A DNA stretch of 45,355 nt from positions 1 to 45,355 of the forward strand of contig CALVKX010000001.1 in the NCBI GenBank assembly GCA_944333375.1, in the 5' to 3' direction. The translations under genes and the position numbers were made by a program. The first letter of the stretch is position 1; each line of letters starts with the position of its first letter. Below the pieces are notes generated by a model that saw only the letters and a program-made list of their open reading frames with translations, was not told where the DNA came from and did no database searches. Of the stretch, positions 8,355-16,824 are shown piece after piece. This DNA is from an uncultured Eubacteriales bacterium (GTDB lineage: Bacteria; Bacillota_A; Clostridia; Christensenellales; Aristaeellaceae).

Positions 8355-10289
8355 ATGGCGAACAAGCTGAATGAATCCATCGAGAAAATTGTCCGTGAGG
8401 CGCAGGAGAAAGGCATTTCCGTTACGGCAGACGAGCTGATGAAGATCGTCAAAACCCATTCTGCGGGTACGGCTGCTTCCGCGATGATCTCCGGCGCGTT
8501 TCCCGGCGTGGGCACCGCCGTCACCATGGGCATCGAGATCGGGTTTGTCTGGTCAATGTACTACCGCATTTGTACAAAGCTGGGCATCAGTGTAAAAAAG
8601 GAGCTTATCAAGTCGCTGGGCTCGGCGATTGTGACAAACATAGCAAAACTGGTGGCGACGCAGATTGTCGCGGGCACCGTCCTGTCCATCGTTCCCGGGA
8701 TCGGAACAGCCGGCGCGGTAGCCGTGTGGGGCTTAATGGCTTACAGCATCACCTATTATTCCAGCATTATTTTCATGAACCTGCTGATCCGCGTGTTCAA
8801 GGCGGGTAAGTCCATTGACCAGTACTCGGAGGAAGAACTCAAGCACATGATGAAGCAGGAGAGCGAGGCGACGTCGTTCCGCGAGGTCAAGCAGGAGGCG
8901 AGGCAGGCCTTTAAAGAGCGCAAGGCGGACGGCGTGGCCGAGGTGATCGAGGACGAGACTTCCGATGTGACGATCCCCACCAGGCCGGAGCATGCATACT
9001 GGCTGCATACGGGCATTGATTTTGGCAGCACCAACTCGGTCATGGCCTGGCGGCTGTACAGGTGGACGGATGACGACGGCTGGCAGATCGACGAGCAGAG
9101 CAACAAGCAGAACAACATCGTGCGCTGCCCCACGATCCTGGTGTTCAAGGCGGATAATCCCGACCATCCGGGCGTGCAGGCGGAGGAGGAAGAGATGATC
9201 GTCGGCAAGCGCGCGGAGGAGCTGGCCAACGACAGCCAGGAGCCCGCGGCAGCGCGCACCAACTTTAAGCCCGTCTTCTATGACGCCCCGGAGGGAAGCC
9301 AGGAACAGCGCGAGGCCATTAAGCTGGTGGGCAGGTTCATGGAACATCTCTATCAGCTCTACCAGAGCGAAATTCTGGGCTGTCTGCCCAATCAGGTGCT
9401 GGAGGACATGTGCAGCACGGTTCATATCTCCACGCCCGTGCGCGCCGAGCGGATCCACCGTGACCGCATGGCGGAGCTGGCCAGGAAGGCGGGTTTCTGC
9501 CATGACGGCAAGCGCCACTTTATCGACACCTCCCGCAACGAGGCGGAGTGCGTGATGCACCTGGCGGTGGACGCCAACATCAGCAGCCTGCAAAAGCTGA
9601 TGCAGATGGGCAATGCCAAGTCGGCGCTGAACCTGCTGTTCATCGACGTGGGCGGAAGCACGACGGATATCGAATTGATTAAGCAGGAGCTGCACAGCGC
9701 GGGCAAGAGCACGCAGGTGCTGGCCATGTGGCCTGCGGGAAACGTGCAGTACATGCTGGGCGGGCGCGAGGTGGACCGCGCGATCTTTGACTACCTGGTG
9801 AAGGAGGAATGTCTGATCCCCCGCTTTGCCAACGAATGTTGGGAGCACGGAACGGGCAAGACGCTCTTTCGCAAGCTCAAGGAGAACAACAACGAGGCGC
9901 TGCGCGCCGGCAAACCCATCGCCAGCCTGGGCGCGATCCGCACGGCCTGCGGCGACCCGGACGAGATGGAGACGCCCGCCCGCAAGTACAAGGACTGCCT
10001 GATTACCCAGGACATCTTTGAGAACCGCATCTGCGAGCGCTACATCAACAGCCTCTGCCAGGCGCTGCATGATGTCCTCAGAGACAAGGTCGGCGAGGAC
10101 GAGGTGGACGGCATCTTCCTGACGGGCGCAGGCTCCAGGCTGTACTTCGTCCACGACCTGCTGCTGGGCCGCTATGGCAGGGAGCCGCTGGCGTTCAAGC
10201 AGATTCAGCAGGACCAGTCCCGCCTGTTCGATCGTTACAGGGACCCGGCCACCTGCTGCGCGGAGGGCGCGATCAGCGGGGTCATGTGA
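8355..10289 (+). CDS. Membrane-anchored Hsp70/actin-fold ATPase
   Basis: 644 aa, with GGGAGGA upstream of ATG 8355. Residues about 40-148 are hydrophobic with Gly/Pro-rich turns (GAFPGVGTAV, SIVPGIGTAG) and look like two to four membrane helices, somewhat like DUF697/EcsC-type anchors. From about 215 the Hsp70/actin nucleotide-binding fold follows: phosphate-1 TGIDFGSTNSV (219-229), phosphate-2 FIDVGGSTTDIEL (429-441) and the adenosine motif GIFLTGAGSR (586-595). No DnaK-type substrate-binding domain follows, so this is not a housekeeping chaperone. It probably acts at the inner face of the membrane with the HerA-like ATPase encoded 40 nt later. Confidence 0.8.
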   Translation: MANKLNESIEKIVREAQEKGISVTADELMKIVKTHSAGTAASAMISGAFPGVGTAVTMGIEIGFVWSMYYRICTKLGISVKKELIKSLGSAIVTNIAKLVATQIVAGTVLSIVPGIGTAGAVAVWGLMAYSITYYSSIIFMNLLIRVFKAGKSIDQYSEEELKHMMKQESEATSFREVKQEARQAFKERKADGVAEVIEDETSDVTIPTRPEHAYWLHTGIDFGSTNSVMAWRLYRWTDDDGWQIDEQSNKQNNIVRCPTILVFKADNPDHPGVQAEEEEMIVGKRAEELANDSQEPAAARTNFKPVFYDAPEGSQEQREAIKLVGRFMEHLYQLYQSEILGCLPNQVLEDMCSTVHISTPVRAERIHRDRMAELARKAGFCHDGKRHFIDTSRNEAECVMHLAVDANISSLQKLMQMGNAKSALNLLFIDVGGSTTDIELIKQELHSAGKSTQVLAMWPAGNVQYMLGGREVDRAIFDYLVKEECLIPRFANECWEHGTGKTLFRKLKENNNEALRAGKPIASLGAIRTACGDPDEMETPARKYKDCLITQDIFENRICERYINSLCQALHDVLRDKVGEDEVDGIFLTGAGSRLYFVHDLLLGRYGREPLAFKQIQQDQSRLFDRYRDPATCCAEGAISGVM

Positions 10290-10329
10290 TGGCGGTTATC
10301 GCCGCCGGTACGCATTGAGGTGAAAAGCG

Positions 10330-12927
10330 ATGAGCGTGGAACTGATGCTCAAGGAGCCCGACGAGGCGCAGGTCCGGGCGGTGGAGGAACAGATCGACGG
10401 AAACTGGCTGCCGTATCTGATGGATATGCAGCTCAGCCGGAACTATCTCAACAGCATGCAGCACCCGGAGCAGTGGGAGATGAGCGTTTCCGGCCTGCAT
10501 GAGCAGTTCGGCTGGCTGCAGATCGATCGCCTGCCCATGGCAGGCGATGACGGAACAAGCCTGATGTTCGCCTGGCAGAGCGTGCTGAGCGCCTGCCATA
10601 CGCTGGGGATGAAGGTGGCCTTTGTCCTGCGGCGCGTGAACGGACGCACGAAGATCTACTTCGGCGGCGTCCCTGCCGGGGGCGGGAACGTCTGCAACGT
10701 GCTCAGGCAGTGCGTGGCCGTCCACCTGCCAGGCGCGGTGCTTCAGGAGCAGAGGACCGGCTTCTCCATGGCGGAGGAGCTGGACGGCGTGGGCGTTTGC
10801 AGCGGCATGGTGACGGGGATTCCCTCCCTGCAAGTCAGCGGCGAGCGCTCCTGGCTGCAAACGCTGGACAAGCTGGCCCGCGGCATCTCCTCCGGGGGAA
10901 GCCAGAAAAACTACGCGCTCGTGGTGATCGCCGACCCGGCAAAGGACGCGGAGATCAGCCAGCTTCAGCAAAAGCTGCTGGGGATCAAAAGCGAGATTCA
11001 CACGATGGCCTCCTACAGCGAATCGCAGGGCAGGCAGGAGGGGAAAAGCAGCGGAACATCCCAGAACCGGCACTCGGGCCTGGCGATGGTGCTGGGCCTG
11101 GCACAGACGGCGTCGGCGATTTCGCTGTTCACGGGCAACACGCTGGGCTATATCGGCATGACGGCCCTGACGTCCATGCTGGGCGGGATCGTGGGCGACA
11201 GGGGAAAAAACAGCGGCGAGAACCAAAGCCTGACCCGGAGCCTGAGCCGCGAGCATCGGGATTTTACGGTGGGGTATTGCGAAAAAATCATCGACAAGCA
11301 CATCGCCCGCATGGAGGGCGGGCGCAGCACGGGGTTTTGGCAGGTCGGGACGTATGTGCTGGGCGAGGAGCGGGAGACGGTGGACGCCGTCCTGGCGCTG
11401 CTGCGCTCCATCTACTCCGGCAGCGAAAGCTATGTGGAACCGATCCGCGTGATGAACACCACAGGCAACGAAAGCGTCCGGCAGATGATCTGCAACATGC
11501 GCTTCGTTCCGCTTCCCGTGCCTGCGAAGAATGGCGCTGAGCACTGGCACGTGCTGGGGCGCATGTACGAAAGCCTCACCACCCCACTGACCACCCAGGA
11601 GCTGGCGATTGCCTCCGGCCTGCCTCAAAACGACGTTTCCGGCCTGCGCTTTGTAAAAAACGCGGTACACTTCGCGGTCAACCCCGCTCCGGTGCCCAGG
11701 GGCAACGCGATCGTGCTGGGCCGGGTGATGGACCTTGGGACACAGCAGACCATCAGCTATGGCATGGACATCAACGCGCTCGTGCGCCACACGCTGGTGG
11801 CGGGCAGCACTGGCTCGGGCAAATCCACCACCTGCAAGCGCATCCTCCGGGAGGTGCTGGCCAAGAACATCCCCGTCATGATTATCGAGCCGGCCAAGGA
11901 CGATTATGTGTACTGGGCGCTGGAGATGAACCGCACATTGCCCGAGGAGCAGCGCTTCACGATCTACATGCCCGGCGCCGATGAAATCGACGGCATGCCG
12001 CTCCCGGAGCTCAAAATCAATCCCTTCGAGCCGGCTGCCTACCGCGACAGCCTGGTGCGCCTTCAGCAGCACAGCGAACACTTTTCCACGCTGCTCAACG
12101 CGTGCCTGCCCTCCGAGGACATCATCCCCATTCTCATCGATGAGTCGGTCCAGTACTGTCTGCGCGTCAAGACCGCCAACGCGGGCATCGACATCGAGCA
12201 GAAGCTGAATCCTCAGATGGAGAAGTACCCGACGATGATGTCGCTGGCCTGCGCGGGCAATACCGTCATCAAGCGCAAGACCTACGCCCCGCAGACCAAG
12301 GACAGCTTTGAGGAAATCCTCCGCACCCGCTTTCGCTACTTGCAGCGCGGCACCCGCGGCGCCGTTCTTAACACGGATAAGTCGGTCAGCTATGACGAAT
12401 TGTTCTCAAGGCCCACCGTCATCAACCTCAGCTGCCTGGCGGGCAGGAAGGACAAGGCGCTCATCATGTCGCTGCTGCTGCTGGCGCTCTACGAGTACCG
12501 CCAGTCCCGCTATGCCAACGACGCGCAGTACCGGGCGGAAGCGAAAAAGAACCGCCTGATGCACCTGATGCTCGTTGAGGAGGCGCACAACGTGCTCACC
12601 AGGCCCCAGTGCCCGGTCAACAGCGGCAGCCCTGAAATGGCGGCGGCGGACCTGTTTGGCAACATCCTCTCGGAGATTCGCAGCTATGGCCAGGGATTGA
12701 TGATCGTCGATCAGGTGCCGACCCGGCTGATTGACGACGCGCTCAAGAATACCAATTATAAGATCGTCCATCGCCTTACGGCGCCCGATGATATCGACGT
12801 GATGGCCCGCAGCCTGTCGCTCAATGAGGAGCAGACCGCCATGATCTCCTCTCTGGAAATCGGGCAGGCCGTCGTCTGCGGGGATCAGGACGACGGCGCG
12901 GCCTGGGTGAAGATGGAACAGGGCTGA
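10330..12927 (+). CDS. HerA/DUF87-family hexameric-type ATPase
   Basis: 865 aa with GAGGTGA before ATG 10330. The C-terminal half is a HerA-like motor: LVAGSTGSGKST Walker A (489-500), IIEPAK (518-523), INPFEP (563-568), Walker B HLMLVEEAHN (745-754) and an arginine/sensor region around IVDQVP. HerA-family ATPases move DNA or protein and often pair with nucleases, proteases or sensors in conflict systems. The N-terminal about 450 residues are unrecognised and include a long uncharged stretch (249-289) that could be one or two membrane helices, with a Ser/Gly/Gln-rich linker before it. With Hsp70 next door and a possible membrane stretch, protein translocation or remodelling is as plausible as DNA handling. 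Confidence 0.82.
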   Translation: MSVELMLKEPDEAQVRAVEEQIDGNWLPYLMDMQLSRNYLNSMQHPEQWEMSVSGLHEQFGWLQIDRLPMAGDDGTSLMFAWQSVLSACHTLGMKVAFVLRRVNGRTKIYFGGVPAGGGNVCNVLRQCVAVHLPGAVLQEQRTGFSMAEELDGVGVCSGMVTGIPSLQVSGERSWLQTLDKLARGISSGGSQKNYALVVIADPAKDAEISQLQQKLLGIKSEIHTMASYSESQGRQEGKSSGTSQNRHSGLAMVLGLAQTASAISLFTGNTLGYIGMTALTSMLGGIVGDRGKNSGENQSLTRSLSREHRDFTVGYCEKIIDKHIARMEGGRSTGFWQVGTYVLGEERETVDAVLALLRSIYSGSESYVEPIRVMNTTGNESVRQMICNMRFVPLPVPAKNGAEHWHVLGRMYESLTTPLTTQELAIASGLPQNDVSGLRFVKNAVHFAVNPAPVPRGNAIVLGRVMDLGTQQTISYGMDINALVRHTLVAGSTGSGKSTTCKRILREVLAKNIPVMIIEPAKDDYVYWALEMNRTLPEEQRFTIYMPGADEIDGMPLPELKINPFEPAAYRDSLVRLQQHSEHFSTLLNACLPSEDIIPILIDESVQYCLRVKTANAGIDIEQKLNPQMEKYPTMMSLACAGNTVIKRKTYAPQTKDSFEEILRTRFRYLQRGTRGAVLNTDKSVSYDELFSRPTVINLSCLAGRKDKALIMSLLLLALYEYRQSRYANDAQYRAEAKKNRLMHLMLVEEAHNVLTRPQCPVNSGSPEMAAADLFGNILSEIRSYGQGLMIVDQVPTRLIDDALKNTNYKIVHRLTAPDDIDVMARSLSLNEEQTAMISSLEIGQAVVCGDQDDGAAWVKMEQG

Positions 12928-12968
12928 CAGAGGTTCGAACCAGTTACAAGGGAAAGAAGGGTGAAACA

Positions 12969-13124
12969 ATGCTCAATGCCGATATATCCATTCAGACGGT
13001 TGATTATGAAAGAACGCTGGACACCCTTTTTCCCCTGTTTATGGAGATCGTGGACGGCATGGATGCGAACAATCCGCTGATCCGTCTGCTGCAAAACTGG
13101 GCCGTTCATCGCAAAGGGTGGTAA
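12969..13124 (+). CDS. N-terminal fragment of a helical protein, cut by a frameshift
   Basis: 51 aa from ATG 12969, which has GAAGGGTGA just upstream. It reads well as a protein up to NNPLIRLLQ and then degrades to a Trp/His/Lys tail before TAA at 13122. If one base is restored in the A run at 13093-13096, the frame continues as KLGRSSQRVVTGILRRLS into the next open frame. I therefore read it as the first about 43 residues of one protein of about 235 aa. The alternative is a short gene translationally coupled to the next one through the 7-nt overlap. Confidence 0.5.
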   Translation: MLNADISIQTVDYERTLDTLFPLFMEIVDGMDANNPLIRLLQNWAVHRKGW

Positions 13125-13684
13125 CAGGAATCCTGCGCAGGCTTTCGCCCAGATCGAAAAATCAGCTCCTTTGTGCCTTGATCGGTCGCTATCGGGTGGA
13201 GATCTGCCAGAAGCTCAACGTCCTCATCGCTGAAAGCGAGCTGGGGCGGGGCATTACCGTGAGCTATCTGGACCTCAGACTCAGCGATGAACAAATGCTG
13301 TTGGCGCTCAACGGGATAAACGTGCATTACGAGGAGCTTCTCAAAAACGAGAAGATGCGGCGGATGCTTCTCGACATGGCGGGAATCAACGGCTTTGGCC
13401 GCCTGAGCGGATTCTCTTTGGGCATGGCCATGAATCTTTTCCATAATTGGATTGAAAGGAAAGGAATTAAAATTCTGGAAAAGACATTTCTGCCCGAGCA
13501 GCTTGGAGAAATGACCAGCCGTTTCCTGAAGGAAAAGAAAATCTATTGTGAGATCGGCGATGTAGTCCTTTGCACGGCAGAGCGGGCCGGAACGCCCGGC
13601 GGCGAGGGGAAGGTCTTTGACCAGGAACTTGAGCAATCCATAATCGATGCCGTGGCCGCCTACCTCAAAGACTGCGAAGCATAG
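13118..13684 (+). CDS. Helical protein of unknown function (body of the frameshifted gene)
   Basis: 188 aa if started at GTG 13118, which overlaps the upstream stop (GTGGTAA). No ribosome binding site stands at a proper distance, which favours the single-gene frameshift reading. The protein is soluble and helical, rich in Leu/Ile/Arg, with no motif I recognise. It has no signal peptide and only one weak hydrophobic run (about residues 91-107). It follows the HerA gene and precedes a membrane protein by 17 nt, so it sits in the same transcription unit. Confidence 0.6.
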   Translation: MVTGILRRLSPRSKNQLLCALIGRYRVEICQKLNVLIAESELGRGITVSYLDLRLSDEQMLLALNGINVHYEELLKNEKMRRMLLDMAGINGFGRLSGFSLGMAMNLFHNWIERKGIKILEKTFLPEQLGEMTSRFLKEKKIYCEIGDVVLCTAERAGTPGGEGKVFDQELEQSIIDAVAAYLKDCEA

Positions 13685-13701
13685 GAAAAAGGAGTCAAAG
13701 C

Positions 13702-14703
13702 ATGCTCTCAAGTCAAAAAGCGAAGAGAGTCCTGCTGGTCCTGCTTGCCGCCCTGGCTTCGGTCGTCGCGGTGCTGCTGTGCGCGGCGGCGGTGTTTGCC
13801 TGGCAGGAGATGACCCATGAGGGTCTGACGAATTCTCAATGGTACCAAGGCGCCATCGAGAGCTTCTCCCTCGCGTGGCTGTATGCGGTGCTGGCCGTTC
13901 AGGCCGCCGTGATGCTGTGGTATGGGGCGGCCAGGACGGCGGCAAAAAAGCCGCGCGGCCCCGGCGCCCGGCCTGCCGTGCTCTGGGTGCTGTGCTGGGT
14001 GCTGACCGCCCTGACGGCGCTGCTGGGCGTCTTCGCACTCCAGCGCTGGCATGCGCTGGCACAGGCCGCGGGCAGCGAGTATGCCTGCGGCGCGGCGGCG
14101 GCGTTTGGCAGGGCGCGAAACGGATGGGTGCTTGCGGCGGATGTGTGCGCGCTGGTCTGGCTGAAATGGCTGAGACGGCGCGCGCGGGCAGAGAAAAGGA
14201 AGGAGAACAGGATGGAAAGCGAGACGAAAATGACGATCCTTCGTGGAAATGCGTTGCTGCATACAGCCAGGGACACGATCTTCGGCTGGTATGGCCCTGT
14301 CAGCCAGGACCTTGATCTGGTGTTTCGGTCGGCCTTCGTGCTGGAGCGCAGGGATTGGAACGAGGGCATCCGCGACTGCGTCTATCGGATCGAGGACCGG
14401 GAGTTTACGGACCTGTCCTTCGCGCGTGGGAAAACCCTCCGGCTCTGCGCCAACGGCGACGAGCTGAGGCTTCATGAAGATGGAACGCGGTTCCTTTTCT
14501 CCTTCTCGCGCATCCCGACATTCGATTCCTTCGACAGGCGATGGGACAGCGTCTCCTATCTTGTGGCATACCGCGGCAAGGGCGGTGTCCATCTGCTTCG
14601 TTGCCGGCACGGCGAGGACATCCCCAGGATTGAGGCGTATCTTGGCCTGACCAAATCCGTGCCCGCCTTCGACGAATGGCTGAAGGACTTGGAAGAGGAG
14701 TGA
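13702..14703 (+). CDS. Membrane protein with a C-terminal soluble domain
   Basis: 333 aa, with AAAAGGAG before ATG 13702. Four hydrophobic segments lie at about 9-32, 56-78, 91-113 and 140-157, followed by an Arg/Lys-rich stop-transfer (RRRARAEKRK). The remaining about 160 residues are soluble and beta-rich, with many Phe/Arg/Asp residues, resembling a PH-like or DUF-type cytosolic domain; I do not recognise it. An in-frame ATG at 14212 with AGGAG (14201-14205) at ideal spacing lies exactly at the membrane-soluble boundary, so the soluble domain may also be made alone. Confidence 0.68.
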   Translation: MLSSQKAKRVLLVLLAALASVVAVLLCAAAVFAWQEMTHEGLTNSQWYQGAIESFSLAWLYAVLAVQAAVMLWYGAARTAAKKPRGPGARPAVLWVLCWVLTALTALLGVFALQRWHALAQAAGSEYACGAAAAFGRARNGWVLAADVCALVWLKWLRRRARAEKRKENRMESETKMTILRGNALLHTARDTIFGWYGPVSQDLDLVFRSAFVLERRDWNEGIRDCVYRIEDREFTDLSFARGKTLRLCANGDELRLHEDGTRFLFSFSRIPTFDSFDRRWDSVSYLVAYRGKGGVHLLRCRHGEDIPRIEAYLGLTKSVPAFDEWLKDLEEE

Positions 14704-14748
14704 GCTTGTCTCGCCGGAGGCAATAGAGGTGCCGCTTAGGGTGATATC

Positions 14749-15837
14749 ATGGGATTTGACGTCGAAAAAGGGTTATTGAAAGCCTATCATGAGGAACCGG
14801 GCGTAAGCCGGGTCGTGATTCCGCAGGACGTTACCGTCATCGGAAGGCAGGCGTTTTCCGGCTGCCAAAGCCTTGTGGAGGTCGAAATCCCCCGGGGCGT
14901 GGAGCATATCGCCAGGGCAGCGTTTTCGAACTGCACGGGCCTGCGGGCCGTTGCGGTTGCACAGGGCACGATTGGCGACCACGCCTTCGAGGGGTGTGCC
15001 GCCCTGGAGGAAGCCGCCGTGGGGCCGGAGGTTACGAGCGTTGGCGTGCATGCCTTTTCGGGCTGTGGCCGCCTTCGCCGCCTCTCCATCGCGCCGGACA
15101 GGACCCGGATCGGCTCAGCGGCCTTTAAGGGCTGCAACGCGCTTGCGGATGAAAACGGCTTTTGTGTGGTGGGTGACGTGCTGTATGATTGCGCGCCCAG
15201 GGAGGAAGCCTGTATTCCTGAGGGCGTGGGGGAAATCAGCGCGTTGGCCTTTGGACAACGAATCGGGCTGCAGGAGGTGCGCATGCCCAAAAGCGTCGTC
15301 AAAATCGGCGCGAAGGCCTTTTTGGGGTGCACCAGCCTGCGGACCGCGACGCTTTCCGAGAACCTGACCAGGATCGGAGAGTGCGCGTTCCTGGACTGTA
15401 CGAGCCTGAGGGAAATCGAGATCCCCGGCGGCGTGTCCGTTCTTCCCGGACGGGGCGGGATGGATGATTCCGTTGGCGGCTTTATTTGTATTCCCGGCGT
15501 GTTTGACGGATGCGTCAGCCTCAGGCATGCGGGCCTGTCCCGTGGCCTTGAGCAGATCGGAATCCGCGCCTTTGGCGGCTGCGTCAGCCTGAGCAGCCTG
15601 ACGATTCCCGACAGCGTGACGGAGATTGGCTTCATGGCGTTTTCCGATTGCCGGGCGCTTGGCACGATCCGGCTTTCCCCTCATGTGAAACGCATCGGCG
15701 GATTGGCCTTCCCCAAGGGAATTGAACGAATCCTGGTGCCGGCCATGCCGGACGGCCCGGAAAAAACGGAGTTTCTCAGGCGCATCCGCGGAAGGGTTTC
15801 GCAGTCCGCGCAAATCATACAGGAAAGCGAGGGATGA
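14749..15837 (+). CDS. BspA-like leucine-rich repeat protein (LRR_5 type)
   Basis: 362 aa. Almost the whole chain is about 22-23-residue repeats of the form I-x-x-x-A-F-x-G-C-x-x-L-x-x-V-x-I-P, for example IGRQAFSGCQSLVEVEIP and IGECAFLDCTSLREIEIP. This is the BspA/Treponema pallidum LRR pattern. There is no signal peptide or surface anchor, so it is probably cytosolic and binds protein. It begins 45 nt after the previous stop with GGGTGAT upstream, and is the last gene of the + strand cluster. It could supply recognition specificity to the system or merely be a neighbour. Confidence 0.82.
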   Translation: MGFDVEKGLLKAYHEEPGVSRVVIPQDVTVIGRQAFSGCQSLVEVEIPRGVEHIARAAFSNCTGLRAVAVAQGTIGDHAFEGCAALEEAAVGPEVTSVGVHAFSGCGRLRRLSIAPDRTRIGSAAFKGCNALADENGFCVVGDVLYDCAPREEACIPEGVGEISALAFGQRIGLQEVRMPKSVVKIGAKAFLGCTSLRTATLSENLTRIGECAFLDCTSLREIEIPGGVSVLPGRGGMDDSVGGFICIPGVFDGCVSLRHAGLSRGLEQIGIRAFGGCVSLSSLTIPDSVTEIGFMAFSDCRALGTIRLSPHVKRIGGLAFPKGIERILVPAMPDGPEKTEFLRRIRGRVSQSAQIIQESEG

Positions 15838-15987
15838 ACTTGCTCTGCGCGGCAGAGGCTAAACTGGCAGTTGTCACCTTCCAGGGGCTATTCCCACTGC
15901 ACCACGGCCGAGGAAACGCGTAAGGCTTCCAAACCCACCGCACATGTTGCTGGATTTTGGGCTTGCTTCTAAAGCATAAAAAATATG

Positions 15988-16016
15988 TTGACATAAAATC
16001 AAAACCATGCTATAGT
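15988..16016 (+). promoter_or_regulatory. Sigma-A promoter of the IclR regulator gene
   Basis: TTGACA (15988-15993), 17 bp, TATAGT (16011-16016), with TG one base before the -10: a near-consensus promoter. The inverted repeat AGAAC-ATC-GTTCT (16028-16040) lies just downstream and could be an autoregulatory operator. The 15838-15987 stretch before it shows no gene. Confidence 0.8.
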
Positions 16017-16068
16017 ATTCTTGAATTCAGAACATCGTTCTATATAAATGAACAACGGAGAAGCTTTT

Positions 16069-16824
16069 ATGGATGATGAAATCAAGGTAAAAAGCCTGCA
16101 AAAAGCTTTACGAGTTTTGGAGTGTTTTTTGGAGCACAAGGAGATGGGAATATCTGAGATTGCAACTCAGCTTGGCCTGTGCAAATCCTCAGTTCACAAC
16201 ATTGTCTCCACTTTTGAAACCATGGATTATTTGCGGCAAAATTCGGATACCAGCCGCTACTCTCTTGGGGTAAAGCTGTGCGAATACAGCCGAGCAATCA
16301 GCGATAGCTTCAGCGTTACGAAAATAGCCCTGCCGTATATGCAGGAAATCGCAAATCGGGTCAAAGAGCATGTTTACTTGGGACAGCCTTATCAGGATGA
16401 GGTGCTTTATTTGGAGTCGATTCATCCTATTGAAAACATCGAAATGATGCGCTCTTTGATGGGGCTTCGCGTAAAAATGTACTGTACTGGGCTTGGCAAA
16501 GCACTTCTGGCTTTTATGCCACAGGAAACGATAGATCGTTACTGCTGTGAAACACTGGAGCGATTTACCGATAATACAATTACCGATCCCGCTCGCTTAA
16601 AAGAGGAATTGGCACTTATTCGTCATCAAGGATATGCCGTGGATGACATGGAACACGAATATGGAATCAAGTGTGTTGGGGTCCCTATTTTTAATAAAGC
16701 TGGACAGGTTTGTGCCGCAATTAGCATAAGCGGACCGTCCCTTCGGTTTGGGCAGAAAAGAATTAATGAGCTTGCACAAATGCTGAGGGAATACGCTCAC
16801 AAGATAGAACTCGGAATCTATTGA
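16069..16824 (+). CDS. IclR-family transcriptional regulator
   Basis: 251 aa. I start at ATG 16069 because GGAG (16057-16060) lies 8 nt upstream; an earlier ATG at 16048 has none. Residues 1-70 form the winged HTH (VKSLQKALRVLECF, ISEIATQLGLCKSSVHNIV). The rest is the IclR effector-binding domain, with GLRVKMYCTGLGKALLA and the closing ISISGPSLRF. Family members bind small metabolites and control adjacent catabolic genes. The adjacent gene is a DapA-family aldolase, so its ligand is probably the sugar acid handled there. Its codon use is clearly more AT-rich than the cluster upstream, which suggests separate acquisition. Confidence 0.92.
   Translation: MDDEIKVKSLQKALRVLECFLEHKEMGISEIATQLGLCKSSVHNIVSTFETMDYLRQNSDTSRYSLGVKLCEYSRAISDSFSVTKIALPYMQEIANRVKEHVYLGQPYQDEVLYLESIHPIENIEMMRSLMGLRVKMYCTGLGKALLAFMPQETIDRYCCETLERFTDNTITDPARLKEELALIRHQGYAVDDMEHEYGIKCVGVPIFNKAGQVCAAISISGPSLRFGQKRINELAQMLREYAHKIELGIY

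Noticed and set aside
8733..10154. Long - strand frame of about 470 codons opposite the Hsp70-like gene
   Set aside because: Antisense shadow of a high-GC gene; composition is His/Leu/Val/Arg-biased and no motif is seen.
10282..12081. Long - strand frame of about 600 codons opposite the HerA-like gene
   Set aside because: Antisense shadow; the + strand carries clear Walker motifs and a good ribosome binding site.
12969..13684. Programmed -1 frameshift
   Set aside because: The A4 run lacks a standard X-XXY-YYZ heptamer and no stimulating hairpin is evident, so a mutation or base-call loss is simpler.
1179..15837. Type VII or type IV secretion locus
   Set aside because: No WxG proteins, EccB-E, VirB or relaxase-like proteins are seen; the ATPase is HerA/DUF87-like rather than a clear EccC or VirB4.
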